A DNA stretch of 64,000 nt, taken from positions 259,541,368 through 259,605,367 of the forward strand of contig OY282560.1 in NCBI GenBank assembly GCA_958295665.1, read 5' to 3'. Shown in pieces: positions 23,280-33,183 of this stretch; the first letter of the stretch is position 1, and the number at the start of each line of letters is the position of its first letter. The stretch comes from Tipula vernalis (lineage: Eukaryota > Arthropoda > Insecta > Diptera > Tipulidae). A program made the position numbers and the translations under genes. The notes beneath the pieces were generated by a model. The model was not told the origin of the DNA. It saw only the letters and a list, made by a program, of their open reading frames with translations, and searched no databases.

Positions 23280-23546
23280 AAAACCGAATGAGGTGGTCAG
23301 AACTTCGAACATTGCAACATAATTCTAAACGCAATCACCAAATTAATCGCCAACCAAACCCTCAAATCAATCACCAAATCAACCCCAAATCCAATTTCAA
23401 ATCAACCCATAACCTAACTCCAAATCAACTCTTAAATAATTCACCAACCGAACAACTCACTTAATCCCAATGCAGACTAACTAAGTCGTAACTCAACTTC
23501 AACTCAACTTAGCTCGAACCAAATCTCAACCCTTTGCTCAACTCTG
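23280..23546 (+). repeat. CAA-rich degenerate tandem repeats
   Basis: Irregular repeats of AAATCAACC/AACTCAACT type. The same style of sequence returns at 26,165-26,605, so the two stretches bracket the satellite block. Confidence 0.65.
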
Positions 23547-23655
23547 CATACCATCACACCGACATACCATCATACCATCATACCGTCACCATCATACCAT
23601 CATACCACAATACCATCATACTATCGTTCCATGATACCATCATCATCACACACAT
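23547..23655 (+). repeat. ATACCATC microsatellite
   Basis: A run of CATACCAT/CACCAT units, about 13 copies of variable length, ending in CATCATCATCACACACA. Confidence 0.9.
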
Positions 23656-23874
23656 ATACCGAACTTATATATAAACACTTACTTTTAAATACAGTGAAAC
23701 CTCATTTCAGCGGACAGTCAATTTAACGGAATCTTCACTTCAACTTTACTTTTAAGTCCTATGCAACTGAAGTAATTCAATGAAAACCTCTATTAGATAA
23801 GTTGACACTTTATTAGAGCGGACATGGACATATATTTCTGCGATAATACAAGTCTTACCAGTACACTTCGCACT

Positions 23875-23965
23875 GAACCTTTTACACTTCAATTTGTTCC
23901 TTTTACACTTCAAATTGAACCTTTAACATTTCAAATTGAACTTTTTACCTTTCAAATTGAACCTT
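23875..23965 (+). repeat. 22-bp minisatellite
   Basis: About four units of CCTTTTACACTTCAAATTGA with substitutions. Related wording occurs within the unnamed repeat family near 37,985, 45,455 and 54,770. Confidence 0.8.
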
Positions 23966-23975
23966 CAGCAAATTA

Positions 23976-24895
23976 TATATATTTGGCCAATTAAGATGAA
24001 ATTTGCCTATTTCTTAGCCGGTTTTAGTGCAATTTTACGTATATGTATGATTGAAATGGGATTCTTAAATGATTTTTAAATAAAATTCTGGAATATGGCC
24101 AAAAAAAAAAAGAAATGAAATTTGTCATGTGCTAAAATTATTTTTAGATGAAATTATGGAATATAGCAACAACTTTATCTAAAACTCATTTTAGACCCTC
24201 ATTTCTATCGCACATGTCAACTTTCATCATAATCGGTTAAGAAATAGCCAAGTGCCATCTTACTTGGCCATATTCCAGCACTTTATCCAAAAATCATTTT
24301 AGAATCCCATCTCCATGGCGAAAGTCAAATTTCACTGAAATCCGTTAAGAAATAGCCAAGTTCCATCATAACTGTCCATATTCCAGAACTTCATCTAAAA
24401 TCATTTTATAATCCCATTTACAACGCACTTTTAAAATTTCATTATAATCGGTTAAGGAATAGCTAAGTTCCATCTTACCTTGCCATTTTCCAGAGCTGTA
24501 GCCGAAAACCATTTAAGAATCCTATTTCAAAAACACATGTCAAATTTCATCATAATCGGTTAAGGAATAGGCAAATTCCATCTTACCTTGCCATATTCCA
24601 GAGCTTTATCCGAAAACGATTTTAGAATCCCTACTTGGCCATATTCCATAACTTTATCTAAAAATCATTTTAGAATTCCATTTTCAATCATCCCATTTTC
24701 TTCCCATTTTCATCATAATCGGTTGAGAATTAAGAAAGTTCCATCTTACTTGGCCATATTCCAGAATTTTATCCAAAAATCATTTTAGAATCCCATTTCC
24801 ATCAACAACATGAAATTTGATTATAATCGGTTTAGAAATATTCAAGTTTCGTCCTAGTTGGTCATGTTCCTGGACTTTATCCAAAAATCATTTTA
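23976..24895. repeat. 108-bp satellite array, left part
   Basis: Units of about 108 bp share TGGCCATATTCCAGAAC, ATCATTTTAGAATCCCATTT, CATCATAATCGGTTAAG and AATAGCCAAGTTCC. From about 24,164 to 24,895 they run in plus orientation, around seven units with some shortened. From 23,976 to 24,163 they are reversed, giving an inversion point near 24,163. The array continues after the Harbinger insertion and again, reversed, at 28,206-28,507. Confidence 0.9.
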
Positions 24896-25757
24896 GGACG
24901 TGTCCGATTTCTGTGCGAAATAATTTTTTTGTGATAAATTTCACATTAATGAAATAATTTTCTCTTCCATATTTGAAATAAGTTCATTTGCTGTCCGAAT
25001 ACTGAAATAATTTGTACATAATAAAATTGACATTTGGAAATACAACAAACGACAAATTGTACGTAGAGAGTTATTTTAAAGTGTATAAATAAAAAATGAT
25101 AGAGGCAGAATTTGATCCAAATATGGTATTATTTCTATTAATTTTGGGTTACATGTGTTTAATGAGAAGAACACGGAACTTTGCCCAACCTTTAATAATG
25201 GTTCTCCTAAACTATCAGGTATTGCTCTCTAGTATTTATAAATATCAACAAAATTCATTCTTTGCAACAAAATTCATTCGTTGCAAAATTCATTCTTAAC
25301 AAACAGTATTGTTAATTCAATACTTAGTTATAATGATCCTGTGACGAGAATGCATTTAACGATATCTGCTAACACTTTCATCGCTATTAGCAAATTCTTG
25401 GCCAATAAAAACCCTGGTTGGGGACCGGAAATGGAACTAATGATAATTTTGCTGTGGCTGGCAAGTGGGACTAGTTATAGAATTGTAGGTGCAGCAATGA
25501 ACATGTCAAGATCGATAGTTTATGATATAGTTCACAAAATGCTGGACACTAGAAAATGCTGGAACTTATTATATTATATAAATAAAATAAAATTAAATTA
25601 TATAAAACTTATTTTGTTTACTTCACCGGCACAGAAACAAGAATTATTACGGACATGTCACAATTATAACACACCGGTGCTGTGATAATTTGGTTGCGTA
25701 TAGTTTAACATTAATTTATCGCAAAAAAATTATTTCACACAGAAATCGGGCACGTCC
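24896..25757 (+). mobile_element. PIF/Harbinger element, 862 bp, nested in satellite
   Basis: The ends are terminal inverted repeats of about 44 bases with three mismatches, starting GGACGTGTCCGATTTCTGTG on the left and GGACGTGCCCGATTTCTGTG on the right (reverse complement). The insertion splits a satellite unit and is flanked on both sides by TTA (24,893-24,895 and 25,758-25,760), the usual Harbinger target duplication; the uninterrupted unit at other sites reads ATTTTAGAATCCC. It codes for the N-terminal part of a Harbinger transposase only, so it is a deletion derivative. Confidence 0.92.
25281..25685 (+). pseudogene. PIF/Harbinger transposase, N-terminal fragment
   Basis: This 134-codon frame lies inside the 862-bp element. 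Residues 22-95 (LTISANTFIAISKFL, then ELMIILLWLASGTSYRIVG and MSRSIVYDIVHKML) match the helix-turn-helix-like region that precedes the catalytic domain in Harbinger transposases, with the typical LAxGxSYR core. The DDE domain is missing and the frame ends in unrelated residues. An upstream frame (25,096-25,299) may hold the start of the protein and overlaps a local direct repeat of AACAAAATTCATTC type at 25,247-25,290. The protein would bind and cut transposon ends if complete. Confidence 0.8.
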
Positions 25758-26035
25758 TTAGAATCCCATTTCCAACGCACATATCAAATTTCATCATAAT
25801 CGGTTGATAAATAGGCAAGTTCCGTCCTAATTGTCCATTTCCCAGAACTTCATCTAAAAATCATTTTAGAATCCCATTTCCAACGCACATGTTACATTTC
25901 AGCATTATCAATTAAGGAATAGGCAAGTTCTATCTTACTTGGCCATATTCCAGAACACCACCCAAAAATCATTTGCGAAGCCCATTTACATTGGAAATGC
26001 TGGATTTAATCAAAATCGGATAAGATATAGAATCC
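25758..26035 (+). repeat. 108-bp satellite array, right part
   Basis: Resumes at TTAGAATCCCATTTCCAACG after the Harbinger element, about two and a half units, and fades near 26,035. Confidence 0.85.
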
Positions 26036-26164
26036 CAATAAAATTTTTATAAAAAAAAGAATCACAAATCCTCAGTTTAACGGACACTTCACTAGAACGG
26101 ACAACTTCTTTGGTCCCGCCGATTTCCGTTGTAGTGCGGTTTCCCGATATATAGATTGCACAAC

Positions 26165-26605
26165 TGCTCATTAAACCATAATCCAACCCCAACTAAACCG
26201 CAACTCCACCCTGATTCAACTCGCAAACGGAATCCCACTTAACCCTCAACTCAACTTCAAACTCTGCGCCAAACTTAATCCTCAAAACAGCATATATAAA
26301 AAATTAGTTATCAATTCACTGTATCCTATCCAACCCCAACTCAACTCCAACTCAACTTCAACTCAACGCGAAAATTGACCCGTACTTAACCTTCAAATCA
26401 ACCCCAATTCACTGCCCAATTCACTAATAACACCAGCATAAATAAAACAATTCGTAAATACTTTTATATCCACCCCAACTCAACTCCAACTCAACTTAAA
26501 CTCAACCCGAAAATTGAACCGTGACTTAACCTTCAAATCAACCCCAAATTCGATGCCCAATTCAATAATCAAACCAGCATATATAAAAAATTCGTAAATA
26601 TTTTT
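26165..26605 (+). repeat. About 141-bp tandem repeat, three units
   Basis: Units begin CAACCCCAACTCAACTCCAA-like at 26,331 and 26,471, with an older, more diverged unit from about 26,169. Each unit ends with CCAGCATATATAAAAAATTC-like DNA. The last two units are close matches. Confidence 0.85.
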
Positions 26606-26756
26606 ATATAACCAGCTGTTTTGGTTCAATTCGTATGGCAGGTACTTCACCCTCTTGACGTACAGTTTCCAAAAGCTTTCAAATCTCCGCCTTGGCCATA
26701 GAAACAGATTAGCGAAAAAAATTCCTAAAATTCCAGTTCTCGAAATACCATGGGTA

Positions 26757-26822
26757 CAGACACAGACATCTAGACATCCAGATATCCAGACGTCCAGACA
26801 TCCAGACGTCCAGACAGACGAA
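26757..26822 (+). repeat. 10-bp minisatellite
   Basis: Repeats of ACATCCAGAC/GTCCAGACAT, about six units, followed by CAGACGAACC. A related GGAAGGACGGAAGGATG-type stretch occurs at 62,101-62,140. Confidence 0.85.
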
Positions 26823-26963
26823 CCGACATTTTTTTTTGGCTTTTTCGGACTCAGGGGCTTTCAAAACGTCGAGAAAAATGATTTTGGATCAACCAAGTTT
26901 TTCATTATTTTTGACAGGATCTCAATACTTTGCTCTGTTTAGACCGAAGTAATTTCCGATATA

Positions 26964-26997
26964 TTCAGGCGACGTGACTAAGGTCACGTCGCCTGAA
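26964..26997. repeat. Perfect 15-bp hairpin
   Basis: Arms TTCAGGCGACGTGAC and GTCACGTCGCCTGAA with a TAAG loop. It is GC-rich in AT-rich surroundings and marks the right edge of the satellite block. Confidence 0.9.
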
Positions 26998-27869
26998 AGG
27001 CCTTATAGTACATATAAACACACCTAAACTATGTATCAATATATTACAATAAAATATTGTGACAACTGTAACCATATATAAATCAAGTTGTAAGCATGTA
27101 TTACTCGTAGTGCACATTATACACAATAGTAAAATACTTGTGATAACTGTATCAAAAGCCAACGCAACGATTCTCTTTCTCGTTGTTGTTTGTACTTTAT
27201 AATACAAAAACCACACACACTTCCTTCACAGAAACCGTGCAAAGAGTAAACGAGACAGCTACACAAACATATTGTTGACCCTTTTTATATCAAATTATAA
27301 GTATGTATTAGTGTCGATTGTACAATGTATACAAAATCAAACATAAGAATACAAATAAGTGTGCGTAAAAATAAAATCTAATACCAATATAAGCTAAAAT
27401 TTATTTCAATACTATCTAAATATTAGACTTTAGTAATTAAAAATTGAACTTTGATTTTATGTACAATCCACAAAATATCAAATCATGCAGTTTTAATTTT
27501 TCTATCTACAAAAATAAAAACATTGCCTGACAAATGCATTACACTTTGATTATTATTACACTAAAATTTAATTTAATTAGAATTTAATTTAAAATTTAAA
27601 ATTAATCTGTTTATACCTATGTATGTAAAGTATATTATACTTATTATTATATAAATAAAACACAAAAATAAAATAAAACAAAATAAATTAAATTTTTGAA
27701 GAGGATAGAAAAAACACGACTATCCTCTTCGATGAACTCTAGCCAACCATTATCCCGACAAAATATTTTACTATGATAAAATATTCAAAATATGTACGAT
27801 GTTATTACGATCACAGTAATATGCAATGAATTACCATGGTATAATTATGACTGTAAATATTTATATCGG
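26998..27869. other. AT-rich stretch, nothing recognised
   Basis: Very AT-rich sequence with A/T runs. No frame or repeat supported. Confidence 0.5.
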
Positions 27870-28205
27870 GCTCCGTTCAACGTAGCATATTTCAATACGG
27901 AATATTTCAAAATGGAATATGAAAATATGACATAACATACACTATGGCATATTTCAAAACGACATATGGTATACTACGCCATATGGTACATTATGACATA
28001 TTTCAATATGTAATATTTCAATATAGCATATGATACACTATGGCCTATTTCAAAATAACATATTTTCAATACGGCATAGGTACATTACGGCATAAGGTAA
28101 ACTATCTCGTACTTCAAAGCGGCATGTTTAGTACGGCATATGTTACACTATGGCATAAGGTAAACGACGGCATATTTCCTTATGGCACATGGTACAATAT
28201 TATAT
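27870..28205 (+). repeat. GGCATA/ATTTCAAAA tandem repeats, left arm
   Basis: Irregular repeats of CATATTTCAAAACGGCATAT and TGGTACACTATGGCATA type. A reverse-complement block lies at 29,630-29,725, including GACATATGGTA-like DNA, so the two blocks could be the ends of one inverted-repeat element. Confidence 0.8.
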
Positions 28206-28507
28206 ATTCTAAAACTTGACTATTTCCTAGCCGATTATGATGAAATTCGACAAGTGTGATGGAAATGGGATCCTAAAATGAGTTTTTGTTGAAGTTCTGG
28301 AATATGGCCAATTTTGATAGAACTTGGCTGTTTCTCAACAGATTATGAAGAAATTCGACATACACGATGGAAATGGAATTTTAAAATGAGTTTTAGATGA
28401 AATTCTGGAATATGGCCAATAATGATGGAACTCGGGTATTTTTAAACCGATTATGATGAAATTTATCAAATGCAAAGGAAATGAGATTTTAAAATGGTTT
28501 TAGTCAT
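28206..28507 (-). repeat. 108-bp satellite, reversed units
   Basis: About three units reading TTCTGGAATATGGCCAAT and CCGATTATGATGAAATT in plus, the reverse complement of the array at 24.2-26.0 kb. They directly follow the GGCATA repeats. Confidence 0.85.
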
Positions 28508-29190
28508 CAACTGAAAAAATCAACTCGCTTAATACAATTTTCCTTTATTCAATCCAATTAAAATTATTCTCTCAACGGAAATAAAAATATTGGTAATAAA
28601 GATATAATCGGGAAGTGCTTTATATCTATAATTGTTAATTCAACATTAAAATTTAGCAACATAATTAATTGGCTAATTGCGAATTCATTGGTATGAACTC
28701 GTTTATAAGTATTAAAAAAAAATATCCTAACCTAATTCAACATAATCGATGAAAATAGAGCCGCGCCGGGCTTAACCGATTATGCCGAAATCCATTCTCT
28801 TAATAGAATTTGCTTCACGGATTTTCCTTTAAACCTCCGTCTAATAGAATTTCCTTCAATTGTAGAATTATCGTTTATTTACTTAACTTTTCCTTTATCA
28901 ATTGGAATTTTTCTTCAGTTATCAAAAGTTTGTTTCGCTTAACACAATTTTCCTTCACTTAATAAAATTAAATTTATATGTATGTACATCTAATTTTAAT
29001 TAAATCAAATTTTAAAATTAAAATACGTGAATTAGCTCTTTCGCTTTTTCGTTCTTTCGTAACGTTTACAAGCTATTTTTATTAAATAAAATTATTTGCA
29101 AATAGATTGTTACAAAAAAAAAGAATTGTCGAAGTACAATAGAAACACCCACTGAAAGTAAAATTTATTTGGTTAAATAGTTATAAAAGC
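28508..29190. other. AT-rich stretch with loose internal repeats
   Basis: Motifs of TTTTCCTTTATTCAAT and CTTAATAGAATTTCCTTCA type recur loosely between 28,535 and 28,970. No coding sequence is seen. Confidence 0.45.
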
Positions 29191-29197
29191 AATGGTT

Positions 29198-29376
29198 AAC
29201 AATAAGAACAATGACCTTCATAGGGACCTTAAAGTGAACCTCATCTTAAACGAAATCCAGGAAAAAGCACGAAGATATGCAGAAAGGCTCCGCCTACAAT
29301 TGAGGCAACTCAGCTCATAAACATCACAAATTTAGTACGCAGACTTAAAAGAACCAAACCTTTTGAGCTGGGGTGA
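29198..29376 (+). pseudogene. C-terminal fragment of a Jockey-clade LINE RT protein
   Basis: The codons from 29,198 read NNKNNDLHRDLKVN and KARRYAERL, and after a stop and frame change RRLKRTKPFELG at 29,338-29,373. The sequence NxNLHxDLxV..., YxxRL and RRLKRTKPxDL is the usual C-terminal tail of Jockey-clade ORF2 proteins. Only this tail is present and it contains a stop. It lies between the two inverted GGCATA blocks. Confidence 0.7.
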
Positions 29377-29629
29377 TTGTCAGCTTAAACAGCATTGTGC
29401 TGATTTAAAACCCACTACAAAGATGTGGTTTACTTCAATTTACCAGATACTATGGAACGCCAATGGGAAGAAGCCGTAGATTAATTTAAGTTAGTAAATT
29501 AAGTCAGAAACAAATTGCTCCAGGAGACTAGATTGTAATTACATAAAATAAATAAATAAAATTTATTTTAAATAAAAAACAAAAACAATAAAAGCAACCG
29601 TGAATTTCTAATCTTCTCCATAGTGCACC

Positions 29630-29725
29630 ATACGCCGTAGCGTACCATATGTCGTTTTGAAATATGCCGTGTTGAAATATGCCGTTTTGTCATATTCCTT
29701 AGTGAAATATGCCGGATCGACCGAT
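29630..29725 (-). repeat. GGCATA-type repeats, right (inverted) arm
   Basis: Reads TATGTCGTTTTGAAATATGC and GTTGAAATATGCCG in plus, the reverse complement of units near 27,950. ATATCGG-like sequence lies just outside both blocks (27,863 and 29,722-29,727). Confidence 0.8.
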
Positions 29726-29739
29726 ATCCATTTATATCT

Positions 29740-30122
29740 TGATGTTTTACCATGTGATCGTGGTTTAAATCCCACCGGGATCATGAGAGAGCAAATTAAA
29801 ACGAGACAAAATAATAATAATGAGATAGTCCTCTCTTATTTACTTTATCTTGTATTTATACTAAATATAGTTTATATACATAAATTACATTTTCCTTCTT
29901 TGTTAGGCTAAATTATAAACCTATTTACTATATTTTAATAAATTTCTTTATTAAAATTTCTCCTTTCTAATTGTAATTCGAATTATACAGTATGCAAGTT
30001 CGTTGCATGTTGTGTTCGTTTTTCTCGTATATAATTTGCAATTTCGTTCGTATCGGATTTTCTGTTCCTTTTTTTACATTGACTTACTATAGCAAATGAA
30101 GAAGAAACCAGCAAAATTTTTA
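29740..30122. other. AT-rich stretch, nothing firm
   Basis: Contains a GTGGTTTAAATCCCACC sequence near 29,760 that superficially resembles a tRNA T-arm, but no matching A box or cloverleaf. Otherwise no features. Confidence 0.4.
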
Positions 30123-30216
30123 AAAATTGAAATATGCGGCGGGCATGTTCATCAATGTTGAGTTTGTGAGAGAAAATGTATGCGGGTGAAAATGACACAC
30201 GTCATTTCTACCAAAG
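30123..30216 (+). repeat. 94-bp direct duplication, unit 1
   Basis: From AAAATTGAAATATGCGGC to CATTTCTACCAAAG. It appears identical to 30,229-30,322, with a 12-base spacer. It includes TGACACACGTCA. Confidence 0.93.
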
Positions 30217-30228
30217 TCTTATTAAATT

Positions 30229-30322
30229 AAAATTGAAATATGCGGCGGGCATGTTCATCAATGTTGAGTTTGTGAGAGAAAATGTATGCGGGTGAAAATG
30301 ACACACGTCATTTCTACCAAAG
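30229..30322 (+). repeat. 94-bp direct duplication, unit 2
   Basis: I found no difference from unit 1 by eye. Such identity among decayed repeats implies a recent event or an assembly artefact. Confidence 0.93.
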
Positions 30323-31089
30323 GATTGAAAACTATTTTGTTGCGTTTCATATTTTCAACAATATTTGATAATTTTTCCATTTTCATCTCTGATACGTTGC
30401 CAGTAAGCCGAGTTTTTCGCTGTTTTTTGCTGCTTCCTCGAAAACTAAGCCGAACTGAGAAAATTTTATATGGGTTTAGAGCTTAGATTTTTTGATGACT
30501 AATCACCTCACGGAACGATTTGTTTGAAATTTTTAACCCACCTCTTCTCCCCCCTCACCTCCTCCCTCCCTAGAAGCCAACCTCATGCATGTTCGTTAGA
30601 GTTATCGAAGCCGGTAGCCGCTACAATACTAAACTACATTCTCATCATCCAAGTTTTCCTGCGAACGATTTTCTGATGAATTTGTTCGAAATATTTTTAT
30701 TGTGCCATTTCAACCGTGAACCACTTCTTTAAAGAAAGACCACTTTTTGTTTAGAAAATAGCGCAATCTACAACTACGAAAATCGTAGGTGTATTCCAAA
30801 CTTTTGCGGATGGGCAATTGCTTTGTTTAAATTGTTTTGTAATTTGAGGGTTCCTAGTTCATGTTGACTATAATTGGAAAACATTATTGATGGGCTGTTG
30901 GTATCTGAATTAAGGGTGGTTTGGTGGTCAAGTGTGAAATTGCTTGCGGGATTCAAGTAGGCACTTGCGGTCAACTTCGTATTTTGCAACGTCTACAAGT
31001 GCTCGTATTACCTCCAAGTAGTTAACGCTGTACCTAGACTACCGATCTTTTGGTTTCTAGACTAAAACAAGGTGCTAAAGCAGTCAACC
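30323..31089. other. Unclassified stretch
   Basis: Includes a C-rich patch (CTCTTCTCCCCCCTCACC near 30,542) and a 71-codon minus-strand frame at 30,774-30,989 that I do not recognise and that starts only at a TTG. It could be the 5' region of the following LINE or host sequence. Confidence 0.3.
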
Positions 31090-31149
31090 TTAAACAAAAC
31101 GCTGGTCTGAGTTAAGGTGTTACTCGTCCCAGACTGGAGGCCCAATTTT

Positions 31150-31510
31150 AAAAACTAGCTCAGTCGCTAATGGTGGATCTGGATACCAAGCGACCTCCGG
31201 ATTAAATAGCCCTACCTCTGTACTGCCGATCTCTGCGCAGATGTACATATATTTTCCGCTACTCGTGCGTAACATGGAATCGAGTTTACGAACAGAACAA
31301 CAGAAAAAGTCTGGTTCTCTTAATAATGCCGAACTGTAGACAAAGAGACTCGGGTCTTTAGGCCCGCTTCTAGGTCTACAAACAAACAATGGAACATAAG
31401 CTGAAGCGAGGCTGGTCCCTTCACTCGGGTCAACAAATCTGATAAATCAAAAATGCAGCGGGATGAAAGCACGAACGAAGCTGGTACCACAAGACTAACA
31501 TAAAATACCA
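31150..31510 (+). pseudogene. LINE ORF1-like segment
   Basis: The plus-strand translation from about 31,160 is low in aromatic residues and rich in Ser, Gln and Leu, with SGLNSPTSVLPIS, MESSLRTEQQKKSGSLNNAE and LGSLGPLLGLQTNNGT. It has stops at a few positions. It precedes RT sequence in the same orientation, as an ORF1 would. I cannot assign a domain, so the call rests on position and composition. Confidence 0.45.
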
Positions 31511-31867
31511 GGAGGGTGGTCTGTGGGCCCTAGCAAAGCTTAATAATAATTCGCTGGAATGCAGGAAGTAAAAGAACAGAGCCATGCTTGCGTGGGCAAA
31601 ATAGGGCACCGAACCAAAGTCCGAAACCCCGAACTTGCTCCTACTTGTCCAGATGGGGGTTGCTGTCCAAGGGTTTTGATGAAGCGGTGGTAGGCTCTAG
31701 TCCATTTAGTAGGCCTAGGGTTCAATCTCGACAGTCTTGGTGGTCCAAGAAGCTCCGGTAGTCTGGCACTCCTAAAATGAAGTCCGCAAAACATCAAAAT
31801 ATGAATTAAGAAGTGCCAAGAACAAATCTTGGAGACTGTACTGCGGTAAAATCTAGGGCTCTTCAGA

Positions 31868-32187
31868 GATGTCAAGACTACGCAAAATACTATCTGCTGG
31901 CCCTTAAATTCCAAGTTATCTTCAGCAGCCGGATAGTTTATGGACCACTACTACTGTGCAATCGTTGGAAATGTTTGAGACTCACTTTCTGTGTTCGTCA
32001 GAGTGTAACGGGAGCAAGTAACCTCTTAGATTAAATTATTAGTAGAAGCAAAATTCTATGGGTAATAAAAAATTTTCAATCATATAAACCACCAGGACCA
32101 AATGGTATTATCCCTGCGGATATCCACTAGACTATTGGCTTAAAAATTTCCTGTTTAGAAGTAATTTTTAAAAGTAGCCTAAAACTA
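31868..32187 (+). pseudogene. LINE reverse transcriptase, N-terminal part
   Basis: The codons from about 31,868 give MSRLRKILSAGP, then SYLQQPDSLWTTT and SLEMFETHFL. This is the Jockey-superfamily pattern before RT (SRLRxxLSKxP, LxxxDGxWTxS, LLxxHFPG). From about 32,079 the sequence YKPPGPNGIIPADI matches the RT start motif (YKSPGPDGI.P). A stop and frame changes occur between the two. RT homology is cut at 32,187 by the MITE and resumes after it. Confidence 0.8.
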
Positions 32188-32738
32188 CAGTAGAATTCGT
32201 TTATAACAAACCCTTCTTATAATGAACACACGGTTAGTATGAACGATTTTTTAAGTCCCTTAAATTTACATAATCAATTTTTCTTGTTTCCACTACATAT
32301 AATGAACTTCGTTTATAAACTTATAAATGTTCCTACAATACCTGTTAAGTACAAAAATCTACTGTTATAATGAACATCGATCATTATTTGTTTCGTTTTT
32401 TTAATTATATTTTGGTCTATTCATTCATATTCACACACATAATTTTGCGTACATATTTTTTTTTTAATGTAATGTGTGTATGGATTCGTGTATAGTGCAT
32501 CCTTATACTAGATTACTAGAAACAATGTAACGGAAATAGGGAAATATTTTGAGTTTTTTTCTGGTGTCTATGTATTTTTTTTAACTTTCGTAAATTTTTG
32601 GAAATCACAGTTACATAAGTTACATATGTAAGTTAGTTTCGAATGCACAAACCAAGTATTTACGGTTAAAATGAACACACGTTTATAATGAACAAAATTA
32701 TTTGTCCCATGACCGTTCATTATAAGCGAATTCTACTG
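32188..32738. mobile_element. Pogo-like MITE, 551 bp, inside the LINE
   Basis: Terminal inverted repeats of 19 bases: CAGTAGAATTCGTTTATAA on the left and CAGTAGAATTCGCTTATAA on the right (reverse complement), one mismatch. TA flanks both ends (32,186-32,187 and 32,739-32,740), the Tc1/mariner-type target duplication. TATAATGAACA-like subterminal motifs recur within it. It has no coding capacity. Removing it with one TA rejoins LINE RT sequence in frame, which confirms the borders. Confidence 0.92.
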
Positions 32739-32740
32739 TA

Positions 32741-33157
32741 TGTCACATTCCTAACAAATGGACTGAAGTGGAGGTTATATTCATACCAAAGACCTTAGAC
32801 CTATTAGCTTATCTTCCTTCCTCTTAAGAACACTGATAAATGTCAAAATCTCAACATACATATTGCAAAGGTAGATCTGTAGAGACAGCTGTTCATTCCC
32901 ATACATATTTCATCGAAAAATCTTTCGAGCAGAGGACCTACGCAATAACCTTTCTGGATATTGAGCGGGCTTTTAGTAACATGTTACCGGGGGCTAGACC
33001 TCGGTTACTTTCGAATCTAAGAGGCAGGATCATAAATGCCAGTTTGGAGGAGTCTCTCACTAGACGATTTGCAATTAGAGATATACCACAATGTGGTCAA
33101 GTGACAGACACAACTGAATTGGTTCTCTTTTCTAACAATATATACTTTCTCATATAG
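32741..33157 (+). pseudogene. LINE reverse transcriptase, central part
   Basis: Immediately after the MITE the codons give CHIPNKWTEVEVIFIPK, followed by DLRPISLSSFLLRT, both standard RT landmarks. From 32,840 a 105-codon frame reads HTYCKGRSVETAVHSH, FIEKSFEQRTYAITFLDIE and RAFSN, matching the FLDIEGAFNN palm motif that carries the first catalytic Asp. DIPQCGQV near 33,086 resembles the GTPQGGVL motif. The YxDD region that should follow is deleted and the sequence jumps to TELVLFS, normally found after it. Confidence 0.85.
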
Positions 33158-33183
33158 ATCCTCCCACTTTAAATAACATCAGC

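Larger units (their letters stand above)
23693..26150. mobile_element. Possible pogo-like composite element
   Basis: The left point reads CAGTGAAACCTCATTTCAG, close to the CAGTGAAACCTC type of pogo/Tigger termini. Near 26,125-26,147 the sequence, reverse complemented, reads GAAACCGCACTACAACGG, like the other terminus lacking its outer CAGT. Between them lie satellite repeats and the Harbinger insertion, with no pogo transposase. The pairing of the two ends is uncertain. Confidence 0.35.

Noticed and set aside
29745..29790. tRNA or SINE based on GTGGTTTAAATCCCACC
   Set aside because: Only a T-arm-like segment is present; no A box, anticodon arm or acceptor stem can be paired.
31120..31914. 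Minus-strand frames of 89 and 124 codons
   Set aside because: They are antisense shadows of plus-strand LINE sequence.
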